Positions 17,747-26,506 are shown, numbered from the stretch's first letter. The stretch: 64,000 nt of DNA from Streptomyces sp. SID12488 (GCF_010548275.1 NZ_JAAGLT010000025.1:86599-150598), one strand, 5' to 3'. The notes: a model not told the origin generated them from the letters alone. Made by a program: numbers and translations.

Positions 17747-17895
17747 GCGCGCGTGCCGCGAGGGCGGAGGACCCGTACGCCGTGTTGCCTCATGGCCGCG
17801 AGGTGCGGTCCACGGGCGACGAGTTGGACGTCGGCGCCTGCTTGGTGCAGGGCGGCGCCGACATAGGGGCCGATGGCTCCGGTGCCGGGATGGCG
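17743..17895 (-). pseudogene. N-terminal fragment of a ketopantoate reductase-like (PanE/ApbA) gene
   Basis: About 50 codons on the minus strand read like the start of a ketopantoate reductase: GTGAIGPYVGAALHQAGADV (Rossmann GxGAIGxYVG), then QLVARGPHLAAMRQHGVRVL, before a stop at the edge of the 18-bp inverted repeat. Family members run to about 300 aa, so the NADPH-binding beta-alpha-beta unit is all that remains. No start codon with a ribosome site is evident. It is a decayed fragment rather than a working gene. Confidence 0.65.
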
Positions 17896-18143
17896 ACTCA
17901 CACTGGGTGGCGCTCCGTTCGGTCGAGGGTGTACTGCGGAACTGTCGAAAACCGTCGGCGAAATATTGCCTACAGGATGCAGATGCTGGCGGCAAGGGCT
18001 TGTGGCGCCGCCCGGACGGCCGCCCGGACGGCCACCCGGGCCGCGTGAGCTCAGGATTCCGGGAGTTTGTGCGCCGTAGACTGTAGGCGAAAGCCAATTC
18101 ACACTGGGCTCACAGGTGGCGACGGTGCTGCAGAGGAGGGGCT

Positions 18144-18824
18144 GTGATGTTGTCGACGACAGGACTGCCGCAGGGCGCGGTGCCCAAGCTCGAACGCCCC
18201 GGTCCATTGCGCGACCGTGTCTACGAGGCACTGCTCGAACTGATCACCACCCGCGCCCTGCAGCCCGGGCAGCATCTCGTCGAGAGCGAACTCGCCGGCC
18301 ATCTCGGAGTCTCCCGGCAGCCGGTTCGCGAGGCGCTGCAGCGGCTCAACACGGACGGGTGGGTCGATCTGCGGCCCGCGCAGGGCGCCTTCGTGCACGA
18401 GCCGACGGAGGCGGAGGCGGACCAACTCCTCACCGTCCGCACGCTGTTGGAGGCGGAGGCAGCCCGTCTCGCCGCGGCCAACGCGGGCGCCCCGGCCATC
18501 GCCGTGCTCGAGGAGCTGTGCACGGAGGGCGAGCGCGCGGTCGCCGCCGACGACGTGGACGCCGCGGTCGCCATGAACGCCCGGCTCCACGCGAAGATCA
18601 TGGAGTTGGCCGGAAACACGGTCCTCGCCGAACTGGCGGCGCAGGTCGACCGTCGGGTCCGCTGGTACTACACGCCGGTCGCCCGGCAGCGCGGACAGCA
18701 GTCCTGGATCGAGCACCGCGAGCTGATCGCGGCGATAGCGGACCGCGACGAGCGGCGCGCGACCGAGATCATGCGGGCCCACACGGAACACACGCGGAAG
18801 ATGTACCACCAGCGGGAGAAGTAG
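18144..18824 (+). CDS. GntR family transcriptional regulator (FadR/FCD type)
   Basis: A 226-aa regulator. Residues about 22-86 form the GntR winged helix (LRDRVYEALLELITTRAL, VSRQPVREALQRLNTDGW), followed by an all-helical FCD ligand-binding domain. FCD proteins usually sense a carboxylated metabolite. The start is GTG 18144 or ATG 18147; both follow GAGGAGGGG. It stands alone between an inverted repeat and a tRNA gene, so its target is unclear. The sequences GCCTACAG (17968-17975) and CTGTAGGC (18081-18088) upstream are mutually inverted and could be half-sites. Confidence 0.93.
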   Translation: MMLSTTGLPQGAVPKLERPGPLRDRVYEALLELITTRALQPGQHLVESELAGHLGVSRQPVREALQRLNTDGWVDLRPAQGAFVHEPTEAEADQLLTVRTLLEAEAARLAAANAGAPAIAVLEELCTEGERAVAADDVDAAVAMNARLHAKIMELAGNTVLAELAAQVDRRVRWYYTPVARQRGQQSWIEHRELIAAIADRDERRATEIMRAHTEHTRKMYHQREK

Positions 18825-18963
18825 CCGCTGCGCACCCACCCCCCACCCCGTAGCCGTCCGGTCGCTCGGCTCGAGAGATATGCAGGTGAAAGCCAGTCCG
18901 AAAGCTTGGTATTGTTGGTCATGTCGCCGCCGGGAAACACCTCCGAGCTGCGGCAGACACCTG

Positions 18964-19048
18964 GTCCGGGTGGCGGAATGGCAGACGCGCTAGCTTGAGG
19001 TGCTAGTGCCCTTTATCGGGCGTGGGGGTTCAAGTCCCCCCTCGGACA
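18964..19048 (+). tRNA. tRNA-Leu, anticodon GAG
   Basis: The acceptor arms GTCCGGG (18964-18970) and CTCGGAC (19041-19047) pair with one G-T wobble, and the discriminator is A19048. The anticodon stem is CTAGC/GCTAG around the loop TTGAGGT, giving GAG at 18997-18999, which reads CUC and CUU. A class II variable arm (GCCCTTTATCGGGC) and a T arm with GTTCAAGTC confirm tRNA-Leu. CCA is not encoded. Confidence 0.95.
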
Positions 19049-19190
19049 CACTGTGGGACCTTTGCGAGTTGCCGGTTGAGCCTTGGGGCTCGCCGGTAAT
19101 TCTGCGTTTAGGGGGCTCTCAGGCTTCCGCTGTCGGCGGGGCACCGAACCCGCCGTACCTCGTGGCCCCTTCTCTGGTAGGACCGACCCC

Positions 19191-20021
19191 ATGGGGATTG
19201 AGCGGTTCATCGGTGTTGACCTCGCCTGGGCGGTGGGTGGAACTCGTGCCAGAACCAATGAGACGGGGGTCGCCGCCGTCGACCGGCTCGGCATGGTGAT
19301 CGACTGCGGCTGGACCCGTGGGATCGAAGAGACTCTGTCGTGGCTTGCCGGGATGGCCGTCGACGGATCGACCCTGGTCTTCGTCGACGCACCGCTGATC
19401 GTTGACAACCCGCAGGGTCAGCGACCGTGCGAGCGGGAGGTCGGTCGGCGGTACGGCCGGTGGAAGGTCAGCGCGAACAGCACCAACCAGAGCTCTCCCC
19501 GGCAGGCCGGAGTGCTCTTGCGTGGACGGCTGGAGGAGCTGGGCTGGACTTACGACGACGGCAGGGACGGACCGCCGACGGGCGGACTGGTCGTGTCGGA
19601 GTGCTATCCGTACACGACGTTGGTCGGAGCCGCCGAACTCGGCTACGACCAGGAGCGCCCCACGTACAAGCGCCGGCCCGCGAGAGTGCCGACGGCACAG
19701 TGGAGATCGGTCCGTGCGGCTGCGTGCGACGAGTTGATCGCACGCATGGCGGGTCTGGCCACCGCTGATCCACCTCTCCTGCTCTCCTCCCACCCGCTCT
19801 CCCGTCAACTCCTCGACGAGCCCACACCGCAACGGGCCGCCGAGTACAAGCATCGGGAAGACCTGATCGACGCACTGCTCTGTGCGTGGACGGCGGCACT
19901 TTGGGGAGGGCGCGGATTCGCGCGCTGCCAGGTACTGGGACCTGATGACGGCCTCGTCCCGCGTGGATCTGCTCCTACCATCATCGCGCCTGCCCGTCCC
20001 GAGCAGCGGCGTGATCACTAG
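19191..20021 (+). CDS. DUF429 domain-containing protein (predicted RNase H-like nuclease)
   Basis: A 276-aa DUF429 family protein. The N-terminus FIGVDLAWA carries the conserved Asp (residue 10) of the RNase-H-like fold. FVDAPLIVDNPQGQRPCEREVGRRYG and the C-terminal EYKHREDLIDALLCAWTA (Glu/Asp active-site cluster) are the other family motifs. Members are predicted nucleases with no settled role. ATG 19191 was chosen because it directly precedes the first conserved strand. It lies 142 bp downstream of a tRNA-Leu gene, a common insertion point for mobile DNA, with a broken DUF397 gene after it. Confidence 0.87.
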   Translation: MGIERFIGVDLAWAVGGTRARTNETGVAAVDRLGMVIDCGWTRGIEETLSWLAGMAVDGSTLVFVDAPLIVDNPQGQRPCEREVGRRYGRWKVSANSTNQSSPRQAGVLLRGRLEELGWTYDDGRDGPPTGGLVVSECYPYTTLVGAAELGYDQERPTYKRRPARVPTAQWRSVRAAACDELIARMAGLATADPPLLLSSHPLSRQLLDEPTPQRAAEYKHREDLIDALLCAWTAALWGGRGFARCQVLGPDDGLVPRGSAPTIIAPARPEQRRDH

Positions 20022-20157
20022 TGCCTGCTGCGAAAGTAGATCTTGGCCGTGCATGACGATGAGCCGTGGAGTGTGGTGGTCTGACGAATGGCCAGTGAGC
20101 CCCGACCGACGCTGCTGCTGCCGCAGGGCAAGGAGCCGGGCCGTCCGCAGGTGTGGA

Positions 20158-20327
20158 CTCGCCTGGTTCAAGTCCAGGTACGGCGGTACCCAGGGGGACG
20201 ACTGCGTTGAGGTCGCCTGGCAGAACATGTCATCTGTGTAAGGGACTTCAAGGGCCTGACGCACCCTCACCTCGTGGTCGGCCGTGACGGCTGGACCTCG
20301 TTCGTGCGGTACGCCTCGCATGGCTGA
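20158..20327 (+). pseudogene. DUF397 gene, frameshifted
   Basis: Bases 20158-20238 encode LAWFKSRYGGTQGDDCVEVA, the hallmark N-terminal half of DUF397 (WFKSSYSxxxGxCVEVA), then hit TAA at 20239. In the frame that passes through the same spot, VRDFKGLTHPHLVVGRDGWT and on to TGA 20327 is the matching C-terminal half (VRDSKxPxGPxLxFxxxxWxxF). A single-base change near 20236-20239 separates them. DUF397 proteins are small partners of XRE-type regulators in actinomycetes; no such regulator is intact nearby. A sequencing error would restore a small gene. Confidence 0.65.
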
Positions 20328-20363
20328 GCCCGATCGGGCGGGCCCAGCCGTGCGGCGGGTGGC

Positions 20364-21767
20364 TCAGTCCCGCAAGCGGTCGATCTGGCGCAATTTGTTC
20401 GTCGCGTCCAGAGCCGCCACCTTGTAGGACTCCGCGAGCGTCGGGTAGTTGAAGACCGCGTTGACGAGATAGTCGACCGTGCCGCCGCAACCCATCACGG
20501 ACTGGCCGATGTGGATCAACTCGGTCGCTCCCGTGCCGAAGCAGTGGACGCCGAGGAGTTTGCGGGTCTCCGGGCAGACCAGCAGCTTGAGCATGCCGTG
20601 GGAGTCGCCGATGATCTGGCCCCGGGCCAGTTCGCGGTAGCGGGAGACACCCACCTCGAACGGGATGCTCTCCTCGGTGAGTTGGTCCTCGGTTCGGCCG
20701 ATGAAACTGATCTCGGGGATGGTGTAGATACCGATGGGCTGGAGGTTGTGCATCCCGTCGACCGGTTCGCCGCACGCGTGGTACGCCGCCGCCCTGCCTT
20801 GTTCCATCGAGGTGGCGGCGAGGGCCGGGAAGCCGATGACGTCGCCGACGGCGTAGATGTGCGGCACCTCGGTGCGGTAGTGCTCGTCGACCGTGATCCG
20901 GCCGCGCCGGTCGGCGGACAACCCGGCTTTGTCCAGGTCGAGTTCGTCGGTGAGGCCCTGGCGGCCCGCCGAGTACATCACCGCGTCCGCGGGGATCTTC
21001 TTGCCGCTCTCGAGGACGGTGAGGGTGCCTCGGGCGTGGCGTTCCACCGCCGCGACCGTCTCCCCGAAGCGGAAGGTGACGGCCAGGTCCCGCAGGTGGT
21101 ACTTCAGCGACTCGATCACCTCGACGTCGCACATGTCGAGCATCCCGGCCCGCTTCTCGACCACGGTGATCTTGCTGCCCAGGGCGGCGAACATGGAGGC
21201 GTACTCCATGCCGATCACCCCGGCCCCGACGATGACCATGGAACGCGGCACACCTTCGAGGTTGAGCACGTTGTCGGAGTCCATGATCGTGCGTTCGTCG
21301 AACTCGACGGTGTCCGGGCGGGCCGGCCGGGTCCCGGTGGCGATGACGATGTGCTCGGCGCTCAACAGCTTTTCGTTGCCGTTGACTTCGTGCACGGCGA
21401 CGGTGTGGTCGTCGACGAAGCTGCCGGTGCCGGCGAACAGGGAGACGTGGTTGCGGGAGAGCTGGCTGCGGATGACGTCGACCTCGCGACTGACCACGTG
21501 CTCGGTGCGCGCGGTCAGGTCGGCGACGGTGATGTCCTCCTTGAGACGGTAGCTCTGGCCGTACAGATCGCGCTGGGTGAGGCCGGTGAGGTAGAGAACC
21601 GCCTCGCGCAGTGTCTTGGAGGGGATGGTGCCGGTGTGGATGGAGACCCCACCGACCATGTCGGGGCGGTCGATGACGGCGACGCGGCGGCCGAGCTTGG
21701 CCGCCGCGATGGCAGCCTTCTGGCCGCCGGGGCCGGATCCTATGACAAGCATGTCGAAGTCGGGCAC
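20364..21767 (-). CDS. sthA: Soluble pyridine nucleotide transhydrogenase (Si-specific)
   Basis: A 467-aa flavoprotein disulfide reductase family member. The FAD motif is LVIGSGPGGQKAA at the N-terminus and the second dinucleotide motif is VIVGAGVIGMEYAS. The usual redox-active Cys pair is replaced (GGVSIHTGTIPSK), as is typical of SthA, which moves hydride between NADPH and NAD+ in the cytoplasm. The C-terminal dimerisation domain is complete. The start is set at GTG 21767 (VPDFDMLVIG), because the extra upstream residues in the open frame are unlike the family. It converges with the DUF397 relic. Confidence 0.93.
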   Translation of the reverse strand: MPDFDMLVIGSGPGGQKAAIAAAKLGRRVAVIDRPDMVGGVSIHTGTIPSKTLREAVLYLTGLTQRDLYGQSYRLKEDITVADLTARTEHVVSREVDVIRSQLSRNHVSLFAGTGSFVDDHTVAVHEVNGNEKLLSAEHIVIATGTRPARPDTVEFDERTIMDSDNVLNLEGVPRSMVIVGAGVIGMEYASMFAALGSKITVVEKRAGMLDMCDVEVIESLKYHLRDLAVTFRFGETVAAVERHARGTLTVLESGKKIPADAVMYSAGRQGLTDELDLDKAGLSADRRGRITVDEHYRTEVPHIYAVGDVIGFPALAATSMEQGRAAAYHACGEPVDGMHNLQPIGIYTIPEISFIGRTEDQLTEESIPFEVGVSRYRELARGQIIGDSHGMLKLLVCPETRKLLGVHCFGTGATELIHIGQSVMGCGGTVDYLVNAVFNYPTLAESYKVAALDATNKLRQIDRLRD

Positions 21768-21882
21768 CCTGGTGAGTCTGTCAGCCCGAGGCCGCCGCCC
21801 GAAAGGGTGAACGGGCAACAGTTGATGTCATCACCGCCGGTCCGGACCCCGATTCTCCCGGGCGACTGTCCCGCGCCTCGGC

Positions 21883-23205
21883 TCAGGAAGGCTGCGGAGT
21901 GAGGCGTTCGAGGCCCTTTCGGTCGTAGTAGCGGGCCATCGCGAAGCCGAAGAGGAGCGCGAGCGCCGCACCTACCGCGATCATGATCCAGGCGCGGGTC
22001 AGGCCGGCGTCGCCGCGGGCGTCGAAGTAGAGGATCGCGCGTGCCCCGTCGCCGAGTTGGCGCATGGGCTCGAACACGGACAGGAAGCGGTAGAAGTCCG
22101 GGACCGCCTGGAGCGGGACCGTGGCCCCGGACGAGGGCAGACCCAGGACGATGAACACGAACATCGACACGAGCTGCCCGATGCCGCCGAACGCCGCGTT
22201 GATGGCCTGGACGCCGAGGCCGACCGCGAGGGTGGCGCAGTACGAGTACAGCCACAGCAGGGGCAGGTGATCGGCGTCCATGTCGAGGATGCCGACGGTG
22301 GCGACCATGATCAGGGAGACGCTCAGGAGTGTGATCCCGGCGGTCATGCCCATCTTGAGCAGCAGGGTCTGGGTGCGGGTGATGGGCACGGTGGGGCGGC
22401 GCGTGTGCCAGGGGCCGATCTCGTTGTCGGCGTAGCCGAGGGAGGTGTCCACTCCGTTGCTGATGACGTTGGCGCCCAGGAACCCGGCCAGCACGAGCAG
22501 CAGCGTGTAGTAGAAGGTGCTGAGGCCGAGGCCGCTGTTGGTACCGATGGGGTGGCCGACCTGAGGAGTGACCGCGACCGGGTCGGCCAGCAGCAGCTTC
22601 GTCGTGGCGCTCGCACCCTTCGCGCTCGCCGTCAACTGCTCGCCGATGGTCTGGGACGCCTGGTGGGCGGCGGCCGTGGTGATCTGACTGGCGAGGGAGG
22701 AGCCGAGGCTGCCTTTGCCGGGGTTGGTCAGCACGGTCAGCGCCGGCCGGGCGGTGGCGCTCGTGCCGGTCAGCGCGCCGACCGAGGCGGTGAAGCCGTC
22801 GGGTACGACCAGCGCGCCGTAGAGCTTGCCCGAGTCCAGCTCGTCCTGGGCCCGGGCGAGGCTCAGTTCACGCCACTCGGCCTTGTCGCCGCCGGAGGTG
22901 TCGGTCGTGATCGCCTGGACGATCTGCGCACCCAGGTTCTCCTTCTGCCCGGGCAGTGGCGTGCCCCGGTCCGCGTTGACGATGCCGATGGGCAGGTCGT
23001 GCAGGTCGCGGTTGGGGCTCACGATGCCGCCCATGTAGAGCAGCGACAGCAGCAGTGCCAGCAGCCCGGTCAGGACGGTGGGCAGCAGCCACAGCTTGGG
23101 CCGGCCCAACAGGGCGGTGGCACGCGCCTGAACGCCGGTGGTGGGGGAGGGGGAAGGGGCGGGAGCGGGGGACGGGGATTCGGACGTGCTGTCCTCGGTA
23201 GCCAT
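21883..23205 (-). CDS. DUF3533 / YhgE-Pip-like ABC-2 type membrane protein
   Basis: A 440-aa membrane protein. The N-terminal 30 residues are Ser/Pro-rich, then one transmembrane helix (LWLLPTVLTGLLALLLSLLY), a long extracytoplasmic domain (LPIGIVNADRGTPLPGQ, ALVVPDGFTASVG) and five or six C-terminal helices ending FAMARYYDRKG. This is the DUF3533/SNG1-like layout related to ABC-2 permeases and Pip/YhgE. No ATPase gene is adjacent. ATG 23205 has a GGAGAA ribosome site; codons further upstream are unlike the family. Role unknown, possibly envelope function or drug response. Confidence 0.87.
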   Translation of the reverse strand: MATEDSTSESPSPAPAPSPSPTTGVQARATALLGRPKLWLLPTVLTGLLALLLSLLYMGGIVSPNRDLHDLPIGIVNADRGTPLPGQKENLGAQIVQAITTDTSGGDKAEWRELSLARAQDELDSGKLYGALVVPDGFTASVGALTGTSATARPALTVLTNPGKGSLGSSLASQITTAAAHQASQTIGEQLTASAKGASATTKLLLADPVAVTPQVGHPIGTNSGLGLSTFYYTLLLVLAGFLGANVISNGVDTSLGYADNEIGPWHTRRPTVPITRTQTLLLKMGMTAGITLLSVSLIMVATVGILDMDADHLPLLWLYSYCATLAVGLGVQAINAAFGGIGQLVSMFVFIVLGLPSSGATVPLQAVPDFYRFLSVFEPMRQLGDGARAILYFDARGDAGLTRAWIMIAVGAALALLFGFAMARYYDRKGLERLTPQPS

Positions 23206-23416
23206 GGTTCTCCGGTGGCTCTGGAGCGGTTCAGGACCGTGCGGGGGGAACGGTCGTCGTAGCGGCGTGGGACCGGCAGGTTGCCGCCTGCCGGCCCAGG
23301 ATCGTGCGTACGGCGGCACAGCCGCGTCAGCGACTCGCCGAGCCGGAGACTACGTCCCCCGGGTGAACACCGATCGTGGTGGGGTCCCGGCGCGGAGGGC
23401 CGGTGCCGGCAGCCGT

Positions 23417-23703
23417 TCACGTCGGCTGTGAGCAGCCGGACGAGCCGGGCGGCGAGGTGTCCAGCTCGGGGGGCGGGCCCATGGCGTCGCCGACCGTCAG
23501 GTCGCCGACCACCAAGCCGACCACCAAGGGGACCGCGCGTGCGTGTTCGCGCGGCGTGAGCCGCGTTCGCCCGTCACCGCAGTCCGGAACCGGCCGGGCA
23601 GGACATCGTCCACGACTCCGTGCGTGATGCCCGGCGCCCCGCGCGGGACCCACGCCGCCAAGACTGCCATCGGCCGGGCTGTCAGCACCCGCACGCACGG
23701 CAC
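23417..23703 (-). pseudogene. Possible degraded small gene of unknown family
   Basis: The 537-bp gap 23206-23742 holds no convincing intact gene. On the minus strand two overlapping frames show coding-like third-position G/C: GITHGVVDDVLPGRFRTAVT (about 23560-23625), then, in a shifted frame, LTPREHARAVPLVVGLVVGD to the stop at 23417. Joined, they would make one protein of about 90 aa with a frameshift. I do not recognise the family. It may equally be noncoding GC-rich sequence. Confidence 0.25.
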
Positions 23704-23742
23704 GCGGCGCCGTCTGATGCCGTGACCCTGAGGGCGGCCGGT

Positions 23743-24756
23743 TCACATGGCGTCGAGATAGTCCCGCAGCACCTGGGAGCGGGACGGGTGGCGGAGCTTC
23801 GACATCGTCTTGGACTCGATCTGGCGGATCCGTTCGCGCGTCACGCCGTACACCTGGCCGATCTCCTCCAGGGTTCTGGTCCGGCCGCCGGACAGGCCGT
23901 AGCGCAGGGAGATGATGCCGGCCTCCCGGGGGGACATCTCCGCGAGGATGGACTGGATGGTCTCCTGGAGCAGCAGGAAGGTGACCATCTCCATGGGGGT
24001 GACGCTGTCCCGGTCCTCGATCAGGTCGCCGAGCTCGCCGTCACCGTCCTCGCCGAGGGCGGTGTGCAGCGAGACGGGCTCCCTGGTGTAGGCGCTGAGT
24101 TCCGGCAGCCGCTCCACGGGGACACCCGCCTTCTCCGCCAGTTCCTCGGGCGTGGGTTCCGTCCCGAAGTCCTGGATCAGCTCGCGGCGGGTGCGGGCCA
24201 CCCGGTTGATGACCTCCACCAGATGCACGGGGATACGGATGGTCCGGCCCTGGTCCGCCAGCGCGCGCGAGATCGCCTGCCGGATCCACCAGGTCGCGTA
24301 CGTCGAGAACTTGAAGCCCTTCGCGTAGTCGAACTTCTCGACGGCCCGGATCAGGCCCGTGTTGCCCTCCTGGACCAGGTCCAGGAACAGCAGTCCGCGG
24401 CCCGTGTAGCGCTTGGCGACGGACACGACCAGGCGGAGGTTGGCCTCGATGAGGTGGGACTTGGCGCGTTCACCGTCCGCGGTGAGGATCTCCAACTCCC
24501 GTTTGAGCACGGGGTCCCCGGGTGGGTCTTCCAGCAGTTTGTGCTCGGCGTACAGCCCGGCCTCGATCCGTTTCGCGAGGTCGACCTCCTGCTCGGCGCC
24601 GAGGAGCCGGACCCGGGCGATGAGCCGGAGGTAGTCCCGCACCTGGTCGACCGACCCTCCCCCGGTGGCAAGCCGGGGCAGGGGAGCATCGCTCTCGTCC
24701 TCGGTGGCCGGGTCGAACACATCGGTCACCTCGGTATCGGTCGCCATCGTGCTCAC
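23743..24756 (-). CDS. RNA polymerase sigma factor, HrdB-like (group 1/2 sigma-70)
   Basis: A 337-aa sigma-70 family protein. Region 1.2 is DYLRLIARVRLLGAEQEVDL, region 2 contains GNTGLIRAVEKFDYAKGFKF and STYATWWIRQAI (-10 recognition), and region 4.2 has TLEEIGQVYGVTRERIRQIE followed by the HrdB-like end LRHPSRSQVLRDYLD. The acidic N-terminal region 1.1 is short, so this is a group 2 paralogue (HrdA/C/D kind) rather than the principal factor. The start is GTG 24756 or ATG 24747 with GGAGAGGAAG upstream. It overlaps the stop of a uvrA-like relic by GTGA. Confidence 0.93.
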   Translation of the reverse strand: MSTMATDTEVTDVFDPATEDESDAPLPRLATGGGSVDQVRDYLRLIARVRLLGAEQEVDLAKRIEAGLYAEHKLLEDPPGDPVLKRELEILTADGERAKSHLIEANLRLVVSVAKRYTGRGLLFLDLVQEGNTGLIRAVEKFDYAKGFKFSTYATWWIRQAISRALADQGRTIRIPVHLVEVINRVARTRRELIQDFGTEPTPEELAEKAGVPVERLPELSAYTREPVSLHTALGEDGDGELGDLIEDRDSVTPMEMVTFLLLQETIQSILAEMSPREAGIISLRYGLSGGRTRTLEEIGQVYGVTRERIRQIESKTMSKLRHPSRSQVLRDYLDAM

Positions 24757-24887
24757 TTCCTCTCCAGGAGTGCACGCAGGAACGTCCCTGTAGGAGAACG
24801 AGGCACCGCCGCCACGTGTTCCGGAGTCTCCTGGGCAATCACCAGGCCACCGACGGTCCCGCCCTCCGGGCTGATATAGATCACCCG
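24753..24887 (-). pseudogene. C-terminal remnant of a UvrA-family ATPase
   Basis: The last 44 codons before the sigma gene read ISPEGGTVGGLVIAQETPEH and VAAVPRSPTGTFLRALLERK. This matches the extreme C-terminus of UvrA proteins (GPEGGxxGGxVVAxGTPEEVA...SxTGxFL). The frame continues upstream to about 24983 without UvrA similarity, so nearly all of the gene of about 950 codons is missing. The stop overlaps the sigma-factor start. I see nothing recognisable in 24888-25078, which presumably holds the promoter for the sigma gene. Confidence 0.55.
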
Positions 24888-25078
24888 TTCGACCCTAGGA
24901 TACAGGGGGCCGTGGGGTTTCCGAATCGTTATCGAATTCGGGAGGGCGGGAATTCGGATACCCGGATGTACGTGGATGCACACGGAAATGCGGCATTGTC
25001 AATTCCCCGGGGAATCTCCATTTCCCCTTCCTGTTCCTCACTCCGGGGAATTGCCGTCGGGCGCGCCGGCCCGGTGGG

Positions 25079-25471
25079 TCAGCAGTCGCGGAACTCCGGC
25101 GACTGGTTGAGGACCTGCGAGCGTGGCGAGGTGAAGCGGGCGTAGGTGGGGCCGCTCTGCGCGCCGGGGTGGAAGGCCGCGACCCGGTGGCAGTTCTGGA
25201 AGGCGAGCGCGATGCCGAAGTGCCGCTCCAGGCTCCCCCGGATCGCGTCGCTGGCCAGCGCCCGCAGCAGCTGACCGCGCTCCTTCTCGGAGGCCGGCGG
25301 GGTCTGGTTGTCGGCGAACTCGGCGGTGCCGCCCCGGAGCTCGGCGGCGAGGCCGGCGATGAGGCCGTAGGCGTACGGAAGCGAGGTGCGGACGGTTTCG
25401 ACGAAGTCGTCCTCACGGATGTCACCCTGCTCGGCTTCGGCGAGGAGCTTGGGGGAGACGTCGAGCGACAT
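25079..25471 (-). CDS. SCO5389-family conserved actinobacterial protein
   Basis: A 130-aa soluble protein that I recognise as the SCO5389 family: MSLDVSPKLLAEAEQGDI, TSLPYAYGLI, EFADNQTPP, LLRALASDAIRGSLERHFG, LAFQNCHRVAAF and the C-terminal LNQSPEFRDC. No enzymatic motif is apparent; two conserved Cys are present (the NCHR and RDC positions). It lies downstream of, and probably in one transcription unit with, the CooC-like ATPase. The same pairing is, as I recall, common in Streptomyces, so the two may work together. Function unknown. Confidence 0.83.
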   Translation of the reverse strand: MSLDVSPKLLAEAEQGDIREDDFVETVRTSLPYAYGLIAGLAAELRGGTAEFADNQTPPASEKERGQLLRALASDAIRGSLERHFGIALAFQNCHRVAAFHPGAQSGPTYARFTSPRSQVLNQSPEFRDC

Positions 25472-25555
25472 GTATGGGTGTCCTGTTCTTTTTCTGTTTC
25501 TCTGGTTTTCTTGCGTTCTCGCGGGTGGCGAGTACGGGGTGCGACAGAGGTGGGA

Positions 25556-26506
25556 TCAGGTGAGAGCGGCAGGCCCGTGCACGAACTCCGGATCCACCTG
25601 CTCGGCCAGGTCCAGGCCCGTCGCCCGGTCCGCCCACGCGCGGGCGTTGCGCAGATGGAACTCGACGGCGTGCCGCTGGAAGGTGGCCCAGTCCTTGGGC
25701 CGGGCGTCGACCGCGTCCCGGAGCTGGTTCAGCGCGTGCAGGTTCTGCGGTTCCAGCACGCCCTGGTCGCGGCCCTGTTCGGCGGCGCGCACCCAACTGG
25801 ACTGGACAAGGTGGGTGAGCAGGTCGTCGCCGGTCTCCTCCTTGAGGAAGAGCAGGTCGTCCTCGCCGGTGACCTTGTTGCCGATCACCGCGAGCGGAAT
25901 CCCGAACTCCCGGGCGTGGTCGCGGTACTGGCGGTAGACGGAGACGCCCTTGCGGGTCGGTTCGGCGACCAGGAACGTCATGTCGAACCGGGTGAACAGC
26001 CCGGAGGCGAACGCGTCCGCGCCGGCGGTCATGTCGACGACGACGTACTCGCCGGGGCCGTCGACGAGATGGTTGAGGTACAGCTCCACCGCGCCCAGCT
26101 TGGAGTGGTAGCAGGCCACGCCCAGGTCGCTCTCCTCGAAGGCACCGGTCGCCATCAGCGGTACGCCGCCCACGCGTTCGACGTGCCGGGAGTGGATCTC
26201 GTCGTCGCCGAGCGGGCGCAGCAGCCGTGAGCCCCGGCCGGCCGGGGTCGTCTTGACCATGGCCTCGCGCGACTCGATGCGCGGGTTGGTGCCGCGCAGA
26301 TAGTCCTTGATGTCGCCGAGGCGGGAGCTGAGCGGTGGCGCGGTGAACGCCTCGCCGCCGACCGGGTCGAGCGCCTCGGCCAGGTGCTGGTTGATGTCGC
26401 CGTCGATGGCGACCACGGGCGCGCCGGAGCGTGCGAGATGACGGGAGAAGAGTGCGGACAGCGTGGTCTTGCCGCTGCCGCCCTTGCCGACGAAAGCGAC
26501 GCGCAT
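25556..26506 (-). CDS. CooC/ParA-like ATP-binding protein (deviant Walker A)
   Basis: A 316-aa SIMIBI-class NTPase. The deviant Walker A GKGGSGKTT is at residues 7-15, switch-type DGDINQHLAEAL at about 34-45, and VVVDMTAGADAFASGLFTRF is the Walker B region. CooC-like proteins insert metals or partition cargo; here the substrate is unknown. It is followed on the same strand by the SCO5389-family gene (84-bp gap). A Zur-like palindrome lies 50-64 bp upstream of the start codon, which hints at zinc-dependent expression. Confidence 0.88.
   Translation of the reverse strand: MRVAFVGKGGSGKTTLSALFSRHLARSGAPVVAIDGDINQHLAEALDPVGGEAFTAPPLSSRLGDIKDYLRGTNPRIESREAMVKTTPAGRGSRLLRPLGDDEIHSRHVERVGGVPLMATGAFEESDLGVACYHSKLGAVELYLNHLVDGPGEYVVVDMTAGADAFASGLFTRFDMTFLVAEPTRKGVSVYRQYRDHAREFGIPLAVIGNKVTGEDDLLFLKEETGDDLLTHLVQSSWVRAAEQGRDQGVLEPQNLHALNQLRDAVDARPKDWATFQRHAVEFHLRNARAWADRATGLDLAEQVDPEFVHGPAALT

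Noticed and set aside
20101..20240. Complete small protein starting MASEPRPTLLLPQG upstream of the DUF397 motif
   Set aside because: It runs in a different frame from the DUF397 sequence, lacks a ribosome site and shows no family match.
20364..21767. Dihydrolipoamide dehydrogenase or mercuric reductase
   Set aside because: The redox Cys pair is absent (GGVSIHTGTIPSK), which fits soluble transhydrogenase instead.
24753..24983. Intact 76-aa gene upstream of the sigma factor
   Set aside because: Only the second half matches anything (UvrA C-terminus); the first half has no family, start signal or sensible composition.
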